Positions 16,862 to 25,773 of a stretch of 38,122 nt of DNA are shown here, piece by piece; the first letter of the stretch is position 1, and the number at the start of each line of letters is the position of its first letter. The notes below the pieces were generated by a model that made no database searches, had not been told where the DNA came from, and saw only the letters and a program-made list of their open reading frames with translations. Made by a program: the position numbers and the translations under genes. The DNA is from JAGBWK01 sp964544595 (GTDB lineage: Bacteria; Bacteroidota; Bacteroidia; Bacteroidales; Muribaculaceae): positions 1 through 38,122 of the forward strand of contig CAZJBM010000026.1 in the NCBI GenBank assembly GCA_964544595.1, given 5' to 3'.

Positions 16862-18139
16862 ATGCTTTACCACCTTTTTGAAAAATTACAGGAAGAGAAT
16901 GTGCCCGGAGCGCGATTGATGGATTATATCACAGTGCGCTCGGTCATTGCTCTGGTGTTGTCGCTGTTTATAGCTACGGTTATCGGACGCAAAATAATCA
17001 ACCGCCTGCAAATCATGCAGGTAGGGGAGATAGTGCGTAATCTCGGCCTCGAAGGGCAGATGAAGAAGACAGGCACCCCTACTATGGGAGGTATCATAAT
17101 CATCATTTCGATATTGATACCCTGTCTGCTCATAGGCAACCTCAACAACGTATATATGGTCTTGCTTATCGTGTCGACGCTTTGGCTCGGTATCCTCGGC
17201 TTTCTCGACGACTACATGAAGATACGTAAGCACAATAAGGACGGACTCAAAGGTAAATTCAAGATTATCGGCCAGATTGGTCTCGGCTTGATCGTGGGCC
17301 TGACAATGTGGTTCAGCCCCGATATTAAGATCCGCGAGAATCATGAAGTGACCGTTACCTCTCCCGACAACAATGAGGTAGTAGAGATTATCTATGAGGA
17401 GCAAGACATTAAGTCGAATCAGACAACAATCCCGTTCGTCAAAGAGCATAACTTCTCTTACGACGACCTCACTCAGTGGCTCGGCGACAACGCCGCGGTA
17501 GGCGGGTGGATACTGTTTATTATCGTGGCCATATTCATAATCACCGCGACCTCAAATGGCGCGAATCTTATGGACGGGCTCGACGGACTGACCACGGGGT
17601 GCTCCGCGATTATAGGTGTCGCGCTTGCCATAATGGCTTATCTGGGAGGCTCGGTGGTTTATTCCTCCTACCTCAATATCATGTATATACCCGATAGCGG
17701 CGAGATGGTAGTGTTCATGGCGTCGTTTATCGGCGCGCTGATCGGGTTCCTATGGTACAACTCTTATCCGGCTCAGGTTTTTATGGGCGATACGGGGTCG
17801 CTTACCTTAGGCGGTATCATCGCTGTGTTCGCGCTGCTTATCCATAAGGAGTTCCTGTTGCCTCTTCTGTGCCTCCTCTTCTATGTCGAGGATTTGTCGG
17901 TGGTGCTTCAGGTGTCGTTCTTCAAATTTACCAAACGCCGCTCGCCCAAGCATGAGGGTCGGCGACTGTTCAAGATGACGCCGCTACATCATCATTTCCA
18001 GAAGGCGGGCGACGGATCGGTCGATTGCGTGTTCCAGAAGCCATACAATCCGGTGCCGGAGCCGAAAATCGTGCTGCGATTCTGGATCGTCTGCATCATA
18101 TTCGCGGCGCTCACCTTCGTGTCGCTCAAAATCAGATAA
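16862..18139 (+). CDS. mraY: Phospho-N-acetylmuramoyl-pentapeptide transferase
   Basis: MraY transfers phospho-MurNAc-pentapeptide to undecaprenyl phosphate at the inner membrane, forming lipid I. The 425-residue, roughly ten-helix protein has the family signatures KKTGTPTMGG, FLDDYMK, NLMDGLDGL (catalytic acidic residues), GDTGSLTLGG and the histidine-rich MTPLHHHF. An extra polar segment of about 50 residues (about 158-209, rich in Glu, Asp, Asn and Thr) sits in one loop. E. coli MraY has 360 residues, and similar insertions occur in other Bacteroidota MraY. It is 29 nt after murE. Confidence 0.96.
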   Translation: MLYHLFEKLQEENVPGARLMDYITVRSVIALVLSLFIATVIGRKIINRLQIMQVGEIVRNLGLEGQMKKTGTPTMGGIIIIISILIPCLLIGNLNNVYMVLLIVSTLWLGILGFLDDYMKIRKHNKDGLKGKFKIIGQIGLGLIVGLTMWFSPDIKIRENHEVTVTSPDNNEVVEIIYEEQDIKSNQTTIPFVKEHNFSYDDLTQWLGDNAAVGGWILFIIVAIFIITATSNGANLMDGLDGLTTGCSAIIGVALAIMAYLGGSVVYSSYLNIMYIPDSGEMVVFMASFIGALIGFLWYNSYPAQVFMGDTGSLTLGGIIAVFALLIHKEFLLPLLCLLFYVEDLSVVLQVSFFKFTKRRSPKHEGRRLFKMTPLHHHFQKAGDGSVDCVFQKPYNPVPEPKIVLRFWIVCIIFAALTFVSLKIR

Positions 18140-18193
18140 TACAGAGAAATTTCATAATACAATCTCTTAACAACCATTAATCAGTAATCAACA

Positions 18194-19534
18194 ATGCGTC
18201 TCGTGATTCTCGGTGGAGGCGAAAGCGGCGTCGGAGCCGCGGTCCTCGGAAAAAAACTCGGCATGGATGTTTTTCTTAGCGATTTCGGTAAAATCTCGGA
18301 GAAATATGCCTCTATGCTGCGCCAATACGATATAGAATTTGAGCAGGAGGGTCACACTGAATCCCTCATCCTCTCGGCCGATGAGGTTGTTAAGAGCCCG
18401 GGCATCCCTCTCGAGGCCCCGATCGTTAAAAAAATCCTGAGCAAAAACATCCCCGTGGTTTCGGAGATTGAGTTTGCCGGGAGATACACTGACGCGAAGA
18501 TGGTTTGCATCACCGGCTCCAACGGCAAGACAACCACCACGTTGCTCACGTATCATATACTCAAGCAGGCCGGCCTCAACGTCGGGCTGGCGGGTAACGT
18601 TGGCCAAAGCCTCGCGCTTCAGGTGGCCAACAACGACCATGATGTCTACGTCATAGAGTTGAGTTCGTTCCAACTCGACAATATGTATCGCTTTCACGCC
18701 AATATCGCCGTGATAATGAACATAACCCCCGATCATCTCGACAGATATGACTATAAATTTCAGAACTACGTCGACGCGAAATTCCGCATACTGCAGAATC
18801 TCACCAACGACGACGCTTTCATATTCTGGCAAGATGATCCCGTAATTTCAGCGCAACTCAAGCAGATAAAGACCGAGGCGCAGCTTTTCCCCTTCGCAGA
18901 GCACTCCGAGGAGGGAACCGCGGCTTACGTCGACGCTGAGGACCGCCTAATTCTCGACACCCCTCACAGCAAGCTCTCAATGCCCCGAGCCGACCTGGCT
19001 CTCAACGGCTTGCACAACCTCTTCAACTCGATGGCAGCGGGCTTGTCGGCTTGCTTGCTCGACATAAGGAAGGAGGATATCAGGCGCGCGCTCAGCGATT
19101 TCGAGGGGGTAGAACATCGGCTTGAGGCCGTGCGCACAGTCGATGGCGTGCGCTACATTAACGACTCGAAGGCTACCAATGTGAATTCCTGCTGGTATGC
19201 GCTCGAATCAATGCCCGAAACCAAAACCACGGTGCTTATACTCGGAGGTAAGGACAAAGGCAATGACTACACCGAAATCGCCGACCTTGTCGACCGCAAA
19301 GTAAAGAAAATAGTGGCCATGGGTAAAGATAACGCCAAAATCATCGACTTCTTCGGTAAACGCGGCGTTGAGGTCGCGGATACTCATTCGCTTGCCGACG
19401 CTGTTGAGTCTTGTCACGAAGCCGCTACCGAAGGCGACACAGTGCTTCTCTCGCCCTGCTGCGCAAGCTTCGACCTCTTTAAGAGCTATGAAGACCGCGG
19501 ATGCCAGTTTAAAGAGGCTGTGCGCAAGCTTTAA
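18194..19534 (+). CDS. murD: UDP-N-acetylmuramoyl-L-alanine--D-glutamate ligase
   Basis: MurD adds D-glutamate to UDP-MurNAc-L-Ala. The 446-residue protein begins with a Rossmann-like GGGESGVGAA segment and has the ATP loop GSNGKTTTT (about 107-115), the central-domain motif NITPDHLDRYD and the C-terminal conserved VRYINDSKATN and LILGGKDKG. The length is normal. It is 54 nt after mraY. Confidence 0.96.
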   Translation: MRLVILGGGESGVGAAVLGKKLGMDVFLSDFGKISEKYASMLRQYDIEFEQEGHTESLILSADEVVKSPGIPLEAPIVKKILSKNIPVVSEIEFAGRYTDAKMVCITGSNGKTTTTLLTYHILKQAGLNVGLAGNVGQSLALQVANNDHDVYVIELSSFQLDNMYRFHANIAVIMNITPDHLDRYDYKFQNYVDAKFRILQNLTNDDAFIFWQDDPVISAQLKQIKTEAQLFPFAEHSEEGTAAYVDAEDRLILDTPHSKLSMPRADLALNGLHNLFNSMAAGLSACLLDIRKEDIRRALSDFEGVEHRLEAVRTVDGVRYINDSKATNVNSCWYALESMPETKTTVLILGGKDKGNDYTEIADLVDRKVKKIVAMGKDNAKIIDFFGKRGVEVADTHSLADAVESCHEAATEGDTVLLSPCCASFDLFKSYEDRGCQFKEAVRKL

Positions 19535-19584
19535 TAACCGATCCGCTCCACCGAAACTCTCCATATATCAATCAAACCAACGTT

Positions 19585-20889
19585 ATGACAACCTCTCAAC
19601 CGACAGATTCCGCACCCGAAACCACCTCGCGCCCAAAGGCCGACCGATATATAGTAGGTTTTTACGTAATGCTCTGCATCATTTCAGTGGTGGAGCTTTA
19701 CAGTGCGTCGAGTCGCGAGGTTACCTCAGCTAACATATTCGGCCCTCTTGTGCGTCAGATTATGATGCTTGTGGTCGGTATCATTATATGTATCGGCGTG
19801 TCGAGGCTTAAGCTTACGGCTATCATACGACTTACGCCCGCATTTGTGATATTGAGTGTGCTGATGATGATGTATGTTATGGTGGCCGGCGATGTTATCA
19901 ACGGCGCTCGCCGAAGTTTCTCGTTGCCTGGATTTTCGGTGCAACCGGCTGAGTTACTGAAGATTTCGTCGGTGCTGATTGTGGCCTACATAATGTCGCG
20001 CAATCAGGAAGCCGGAGGCGTTAAGACCAAGGGCGTGGTGCTGTGCGCGCTAATCGTGGCGTTCTTCGGCGGAATGCTAATATCCCAGGGCCTTACCAAC
20101 ACGTTGCTGCTCATGATAATAAGCTGCTCGATGATGCTGATCGGGGGTATTCAATGGAAAAAATTCGGGCTTGTCCTCGTGTTCTATATGTTAATCGGGG
20201 GAGCCGGACTTTACTACAAGATAGAAAAGGGCTCAAAAACGGAGGCTGAAAATGCCGCGATATTGGAGACCGGTAAAGACTCTAATGGAGAAGCGGCCAC
20301 GATTGACCGTAGAAGTACATGGCTTAGCCGTATGGAACGTTACGGCAATGACTCTATACCGAAATGGGAGCAGAAAATAGTGGCTGAGAACAGGCAGGAG
20401 ATGTACTCCTACATGGCGCAGGCCAATGGAGGCATTTTCGGCGTTATGCCCGGCAACTCGCGCGAAACGGCGCGCCTGCCGCTCGCTTTCTCCGACTATA
20501 TTTTCGCCATCGTGGTAGAGGACATAGGCCTGATAGGGGGCTTGTTTTTGCTGGTGATATACCTCTCGCTCCTCGGGCGAGCGGGCACGATCGCGGCCCG
20601 GTGTGACCGCGCTTTCCCCGCAATGCTTGTGATGGGAATGGCCGTGATGATAGTTTTTCAGGCGCTTTTCCACATGGCTATCACTACCGGAGTGTTCCCC
20701 GTCAGCGGCCAGCCGCTGCCGATGATCTCTCAGGGCGGCACATCTATGCTGGTGACATCGTTGGCGTTCGGAATAATGTTGAGTATAAGCCGCTACGCTT
20801 CGATGGCCGGACGCAAAAAAGCGCAGAAAGCGCCCCAGGATTTGCCCGAAGCCCTCGCGGCGGTCAATCCCACACAGCTCAAGGCGTGA
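19585..20889 (+). CDS. ftsW: SEDS-family septal peptidoglycan glycosyltransferase FtsW
   Basis: FtsW polymerises lipid II at the septum together with FtsI. The 434-residue protein has about ten membrane helices, the early SEDS segment FSVQPAELLKISSVL (about 115-129) and the C-terminal GVFPVSGQPLPMISQGGTSM (about 370-389), the FtsW/RodA/SpoVE signature. A polar loop of about 65 residues (about 212-275), rich in Lys and Glu, separates helices. Position between murD and murG supports ftsW over rodA. Confidence 0.95.
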   Translation: MTTSQPTDSAPETTSRPKADRYIVGFYVMLCIISVVELYSASSREVTSANIFGPLVRQIMMLVVGIIICIGVSRLKLTAIIRLTPAFVILSVLMMMYVMVAGDVINGARRSFSLPGFSVQPAELLKISSVLIVAYIMSRNQEAGGVKTKGVVLCALIVAFFGGMLISQGLTNTLLLMIISCSMMLIGGIQWKKFGLVLVFYMLIGGAGLYYKIEKGSKTEAENAAILETGKDSNGEAATIDRRSTWLSRMERYGNDSIPKWEQKIVAENRQEMYSYMAQANGGIFGVMPGNSRETARLPLAFSDYIFAIVVEDIGLIGGLFLLVIYLSLLGRAGTIAARCDRAFPAMLVMGMAVMIVFQALFHMAITTGVFPVSGQPLPMISQGGTSMLVTSLAFGIMLSISRYASMAGRKKAQKAPQDLPEALAAVNPTQLKA

Positions 20890-20925
20890 AAATAAATTCC
20901 TGTTATATATTAAGATAAAACAGCC

Positions 20926-20937
20926 CACTTTAAAGTG
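20926..20937. other. 12-bp perfect palindrome upstream of murG
   Basis: CACTTTAAAGTG is a perfect palindrome in the 66-bp A/T-rich gap between ftsW and murG, 18 bp before the murG start. It could be a protein-binding site or chance; nothing else supports a role. Confidence 0.25.
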
Positions 20938-20955
20938 ACTAAATATTAAAACTCA

Positions 20956-22044
20956 ATGAAAATCCTCATAAGCGGTGGCGGCACAGGCGGCCACATATTC
21001 CCGGCTCTCTCTATCGCCAACGCTCTGAAGCGTCGCGATCCGTCAACAGAGATTCTCTTCGTGGGCGCGGAAGGGCGCATGGAGATGGAGCGAGTGCCCG
21101 CCGCAGGGTACAAGATTATCGGCTTGCCTATCGCGGGGTTTGACCGCAAACGCCTTTGGCGTAACTTTAAGGTGCTTTTGAAGCTGATCAAAAGCCGCCG
21201 CAAAGCTGCTAAGATAATCAAGGATTTCAAGCCCGACGCGGCGGTAGGGGTCGGGGGATATGCTTCAGGCCCGACGCTGATGATGGCTCAGAAATATCAT
21301 ATTCCCACGCTCATTCAGGAACAAAATTCTTATGCGGGTGTCACAAACAAGCATCTCGGTCATCACGCCGACAGGATATGCGTGGCCTACGAGGGCATGG
21401 AGAGATTTTTCCCCGCCGACCGCATTATTTTGACCGGAAATCCGGTCAGAGAGGCTATCGCCAATTGCGATGTCGACCGTCGCGAGGCAAAGCGTCAGCT
21501 CGGTTTCGACCCCGATAAGCCGTTGGTGGCCGCCGTAGGCGGATCGCTCGGCGCGAGGACTATCAATAACTCCATAGTCGCGGCAATGGATGAGATCACG
21601 GCGGCCGGAGCGAGCCTATTGTGGCAGACCGGTAAATATTACGCCGACAGTTGCCTACCCCTCGCCGAGGGGAAGAAGGATGTGCAAGCGATGGCGTTCG
21701 TCAGCCGTATGGATCTCGTCTATCGCGCGGCCGACCTGATGGTGTCGCGCGCCGGAGCGAGCACTATCTCTGAGATTCAGCTTATCGGTATCCCCTCGAT
21801 ACTGGTTCCGTCGCCCAACGTGGCCGAAGACCATCAACGCAAAAACGCCCAGGCGCTTGCCGATCGCGGCGCGGCGGTGATGATTCTCGACGCCGACGCT
21901 CCGACCCGACTCGGAGAGGAGGTGCTGAAGCTCCTGTCGGATAAGGCACGTCTTGAAAGCTTAGGCGAAAACGCGAAAAAAATGGGTCTTCCGAAGTCCG
22001 ACGACGTTATTGTCGACGAAATCTACAAAATCGTGAAAAAATGA
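20956..22044 (+). CDS. murG: Undecaprenyl-PP-MurNAc-pentapeptide:UDP-GlcNAc GlcNAc transferase
   Basis: MurG adds GlcNAc to lipid I to make lipid II on the cytoplasmic face of the membrane. This 362-residue GT28 protein has the N-terminal GGGTGGHIFPALSIA loop (about 6-20), the middle segments VGVGGYASGPTL and IQEQNSYAGVTNK, and the C-terminal UDP-binding region SRAGASTISEIQLIGIPSIL. Its stop overlaps the murC start by 4 nt (ATGA), suggesting translational coupling. Confidence 0.96.
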   Translation: MKILISGGGTGGHIFPALSIANALKRRDPSTEILFVGAEGRMEMERVPAAGYKIIGLPIAGFDRKRLWRNFKVLLKLIKSRRKAAKIIKDFKPDAAVGVGGYASGPTLMMAQKYHIPTLIQEQNSYAGVTNKHLGHHADRICVAYEGMERFFPADRIILTGNPVREAIANCDVDRREAKRQLGFDPDKPLVAAVGGSLGARTINNSIVAAMDEITAAGASLLWQTGKYYADSCLPLAEGKKDVQAMAFVSRMDLVYRAADLMVSRAGASTISEIQLIGIPSILVPSPNVAEDHQRKNAQALADRGAAVMILDADAPTRLGEEVLKLLSDKARLESLGENAKKMGLPKSDDVIVDEIYKIVKK

Positions 22045-23456
22045 TGAAACAGAATATATACTTCATAGGCGCTGGAGGCATAGGCATGGCCGCGCTCGAA
22101 AGATATTTTCTCGCCGAGGGGCATCGCGTCGGCGGCTATGACCGCACTCCGTCTGACCTTACTTCCGCGCTTGGCGACGAGGGAGTAACCATAACTTTCG
22201 ACCATAATGTCGAGGCAATACCGGCCGATTTTCTCGACCCGGCCACGACGCTCGTGGTTTATACTCCGGCCGTCCCCGCCGACATGCCTCAGCTCGCGTG
22301 GTTTAGAGACAACGGATTTGAGGTAGTGAAACGCGCTGCTGTGCTTGGCCTTGTGACCCGCCGCAGCAAGTCGCTTTGCTTTGCGGGAACGCACGGCAAG
22401 ACAACTACATCGTCGATGGCAGCTCATATACTATACACGTCGGAATGTGGCTGCAACGCCTTCCTCGGCGGTATTCTCCGCAATTATAACAGCAATTTTC
22501 TGCTATGCGAAGGCTCGGAATACAGCGTGATTGAAGCCGACGAGTTCGACCGCTCGTTTCATCAGCTTTCGCCCTATATAGCGGTCATTACTTCGACCGA
22601 CCCCGATCATCTCGATATATACGGCACTGAAGAGGCTTATCTCGAAAGTTTTCGACACTTTACCGAGCTCATCGCAGATAACGGCTATCTCGTGCTTCAT
22701 GAGGGGTTGAAGATGCGCCCCAATCCGGCTCCCGGCGTCAAGGTTTATACCTATAGCCGCGACCATGGAGATTTTCATGCCGAGAATATACGCCGGGGCA
22801 ACGGCACGATAGTCTACGACCTGCACATATCACCCGACTGCACGTCGGCCGCCGGTAAATTGCCTGCCGTGATAAAGGATATTGAGCTTGGAGTCCCGGT
22901 AGAGGTAAATATCGAGAACTCGATTGCATCAATAGCGGCTTGTCTTTTGACCGGGCAGGTGAGCGCCGATACCGCGCGCGCGGCCATGGCCTCGTTTATG
23001 GGACCGAAACGCCGCTTCGAGTTCGCGCTCAAAGAGACAGTCCCCGGCGGAAAGGTGATCATTGACGATTACGCCCATCACCCCGACGAGCTTAAGGCTT
23101 CGATTGCTTCGGTGAAGGCGTTGTATCCCGACAGGAAATTGACCGTAGCCTTCCAGCCCCATTTGTACACCCGTACCCGCGATTTCGCTCCCGGCTTCGC
23201 TGCCGCGCTCTCATTGGCCGATAGAGTCGTGCTGATACCCATCTATCCGGCGCGCGAGCTTCCGATAGCAGGAGTGACGTCGGAAATCATCCTCAAGGAT
23301 GTATCGGCAACCGACAAGCGCTTGGTTGAGAAAGATAAGTTGGTAGACACGCTCGCCGAAGCCGATTTCGAAGTTCTGCTCATTGCCGGTGCCGGCGATA
23401 TTAATCTGCTGATACCTCAACTTATTGCCAAAGTCGCTAAACAACAACAGGATTGA
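22041..23456 (+). CDS. murC: UDP-N-acetylmuramate--L-alanine ligase
   Basis: MurC adds L-alanine to UDP-MurNAc, the first amino-acid step. The 471-residue protein shows the N-terminal GAGGIGMAALERYF, the ATP loop GTHGKTTTSS (about 116-125), EADEFDRSF and TSTDPDHLDIYG in the central domain, and DDYAHHPDELKA in the C-terminal domain. It overlaps murG by 4 nt and ends 1 nt before ftsQ, the tightest part of the operon. Confidence 0.96.
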   Translation: MMKQNIYFIGAGGIGMAALERYFLAEGHRVGGYDRTPSDLTSALGDEGVTITFDHNVEAIPADFLDPATTLVVYTPAVPADMPQLAWFRDNGFEVVKRAAVLGLVTRRSKSLCFAGTHGKTTTSSMAAHILYTSECGCNAFLGGILRNYNSNFLLCEGSEYSVIEADEFDRSFHQLSPYIAVITSTDPDHLDIYGTEEAYLESFRHFTELIADNGYLVLHEGLKMRPNPAPGVKVYTYSRDHGDFHAENIRRGNGTIVYDLHISPDCTSAAGKLPAVIKDIELGVPVEVNIENSIASIAACLLTGQVSADTARAAMASFMGPKRRFEFALKETVPGGKVIIDDYAHHPDELKASIASVKALYPDRKLTVAFQPHLYTRTRDFAPGFAAALSLADRVVLIPIYPARELPIAGVTSEIILKDVSATDKRLVEKDKLVDTLAEADFEVLLIAGAGDINLLIPQLIAKVAKQQQD

Positions 23457-23457
23457 A

Positions 23458-24312
23458 ATGACCAAAAAAGGCGTAATATATTGCTTGCTGTCGGTGCTCC
23501 TCGCGGTGTATCTGATTCTCGCCATACCCTTTGCCGACAAGGTTGCCGCCTCTACCACGTGCGCGGGGGTCGACATACGCGTCGAGCAAAACGATATGTC
23601 GAATTTCGTCACGTCGTCGGCAATCGACGCCGAGCTCGACTACCTTACCAAGCGACTCCCCGGCAAGGTAGCCTCCGAAATCAATATTCAGCATATCGAA
23701 GATAGGCTCAATTCGCTATCCAATGTCGAGAGCGCCAATTGCTATCGAACGGCGTCGGACCGCATCGTGGTCGACGTGGTGCCTATGGTGCCGGTCGCGA
23801 GGGTTTTCGATCCCGGAACTTCCTATTATATTAATAAGAATGGCAAGCGGTTGTCGTCGGGAGCAAAGTATAAAATCGATGTGCCCATCATTGTGCGCGA
23901 CGACCCGAAGACGCTTGCTCCCGAGAAACTCACCGGGCTGCTGGAGCAAATCGCTGCAAACCCCTCTTGGAACGAATTGGTGAGCGTGCTGAAAATCAAC
24001 AGTAAGGGCGACGTGATCATAATCCCCTCGATCTCGGGCCACGTGGTCAACTTCGGCACCCCCGACGGCGCGGCCGACAAGTTTAAGCGACTGTTTGAAT
24101 TCTATCGCCAGGTAATGCCTATAAAGGGATGGAATTATTATGATGTCATATCGGTGAAATATTCGGGTCAGGTTGTGGCCAAAATACGTCCCGGCTCGGC
24201 CGTGAAAGCCATTAATGAGTACGAGAACGAAGATTTGGAAGAGGAAATCGATCTCGAAACCATTGCCCCCGATTCGACCCTCAAAAGCGACCTAAACCCT
24301 AAAATCCTCTAA
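23458..24312 (+). CDS. ftsQ: Cell division protein FtsQ/DivIB
   Basis: I start at ATG 23458 (284 residues), one base after the murC stop. An upstream in-frame ATG at 23425 lies inside murC and would put polar residues before the membrane helix. The protein has a short cytoplasmic N-terminus, one membrane helix (about 5-25) and a periplasmic part with a POTRA-like region (LPGKVASEINIQHIEDRLNS, about 65-84) and the FtsQ beta domain, then an acidic tail. It is a divisome scaffold acting with FtsL. The sequence is divergent; position before ftsA secures the call. Confidence 0.9.
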   Translation: MTKKGVIYCLLSVLLAVYLILAIPFADKVAASTTCAGVDIRVEQNDMSNFVTSSAIDAELDYLTKRLPGKVASEINIQHIEDRLNSLSNVESANCYRTASDRIVVDVVPMVPVARVFDPGTSYYINKNGKRLSSGAKYKIDVPIIVRDDPKTLAPEKLTGLLEQIAANPSWNELVSVLKINSKGDVIIIPSISGHVVNFGTPDGAADKFKRLFEFYRQVMPIKGWNYYDVISVKYSGQVVAKIRPGSAVKAINEYENEDLEEEIDLETIAPDSTLKSDLNPKIL

Positions 24313-24332
24313 AAAAATAAAATCAACTATAT

Positions 24333-25736
24333 ATGGAAGATAAATATATCGTAGCAATCGAGATTGGGAGCTCCAAAATCCGCGGCGCTCTCGCCGCCGT
24401 CGACTCGACTGGGCTTGTCAACGTGCTTGCCGTGCAGGAAGAGCCTGCCAACGACAGTGTGCGTTACGGTCAGGTGCGCAATATCGAGGAAGTGGCTTCG
24501 GCAATAGGCACTATCCTCGACAAGCTTGAAAAAATCAAGGCGATACAACCCCGCACTATCGAGAAGGTGTATGTAGGGCTCAGCGGATTCTCTGTGGCCG
24601 CCGCGTCTGAAACCTCTGCCATGAAATTCATGCAGGAGACCGATATAACTGCCCAGATTATCAAGGAGCTGAAGGAGAAAGCGGCAGCTAACCACTTCTC
24701 AGAAAAGGAGATTTACGAGATTGTGCCTATAGAGTACACCGTCAACCACGAGAGCACTCAGAAACCGATAGGCTGCGTAGCTAATTCTGTCACAGCCAGC
24801 TACAAGATCGTGGAAGGCAATGCAGGTATAAAGAACAATATCAATCGAGTGATTGTCGACCGCCTCAAGCTTGAGCCTGTAAGATTTATCGTTACCCCGC
24901 TCGCAATAGCCGATTGCGTGCTTAGCCGCGAGGAGAAGGCTCTCGGCTGCATGCTTGTGGATTTCGGATCCGAAACCACTACTACCGTTATATGCAAGGG
25001 GGGCGCGCTGAAATATCTCATCACTCTCCCGATGGGGTCGCGCAATATCACCCGCGACCTTATGTCGCTCAACTACCTCGAAGACCAGGCTGAGAGCTTC
25101 AAGCGCTCTATCGGTATTATTCCCGCCGGTCAGGATGTGCGTATCGCCGATCAGCCCGCTATCAGCAGCTATATTGAGGCCCGCGCGAGCGAAATTGTCG
25201 CCAACGTGCTCGCTCAGATAGAGTATGCCGGGCTTCAACCCTCTGATTTGCCCTCCGGCATCATCGTCACCGGCGGCGGCTCGCGCCTGAAGGGCCTCAG
25301 CGAGATGATTGCCGAGCAAAGCAAGATGAAGGTGCGTCTGGCAACTGCCCCGCGCAGCATACGTCTCTCCGACACTTCTGTGCTTGCCGATAACTCAATC
25401 GACATTATTTCCCTTCTCCTCGAAGCCGCGAAAAACAATCCGGTCGATTCTCTCTCGGAGGTTATTGTAGCTCCCGTTCCGCAGCCTGTGCCCGATGAGG
25501 AACATTTCTATAACGAGGGCGACGACTTTACCGACGACCGTCCGCGCATGGGCACTCTCGACGACGAGCCTATAGGCGACGATCAGGATTTTCCCGGCGA
25601 GTCGCGCCCGCGTGTCCCGAGCAAGCCCAGCGATCGATCGAAACGATTGGCCAAAAGCAGATTCTCGGCTCTGAAAGATCGCGTATCGCGCATTTTCAAC
25701 TCGGAGTTCGACGACAGTTTCGGAAGCGAGGAATAA
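24333..25736 (+). CDS. ftsA: Cell division protein FtsA
   Basis: FtsA is an actin-like ATPase that tethers FtsZ to the membrane. The 467-residue protein shows the phosphate-1 loop VAIEIGSSKIRGA (about 7-19), the phosphate-2 region LVDFGSETTTTVI (about 208-220) and the adenosine motif GIIVTGGGSRLKGL (about 307-320). After an acidic, Pro-rich linker (about 380-440) comes a basic amphipathic stretch, KSRFSALKDRVSRIFN, consistent with the membrane-targeting helix. Confidence 0.95.
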   Translation: MEDKYIVAIEIGSSKIRGALAAVDSTGLVNVLAVQEEPANDSVRYGQVRNIEEVASAIGTILDKLEKIKAIQPRTIEKVYVGLSGFSVAAASETSAMKFMQETDITAQIIKELKEKAAANHFSEKEIYEIVPIEYTVNHESTQKPIGCVANSVTASYKIVEGNAGIKNNINRVIVDRLKLEPVRFIVTPLAIADCVLSREEKALGCMLVDFGSETTTTVICKGGALKYLITLPMGSRNITRDLMSLNYLEDQAESFKRSIGIIPAGQDVRIADQPAISSYIEARASEIVANVLAQIEYAGLQPSDLPSGIIVTGGGSRLKGLSEMIAEQSKMKVRLATAPRSIRLSDTSVLADNSIDIISLLLEAAKNNPVDSLSEVIVAPVPQPVPDEEHFYNEGDDFTDDRPRMGTLDDEPIGDDQDFPGESRPRVPSKPSDRSKRLAKSRFSALKDRVSRIFNSEFDDSFGSEE

Positions 25737-25773
25737 TATTAGTTTACGTACATACTCTTATATTTAGATAGAT

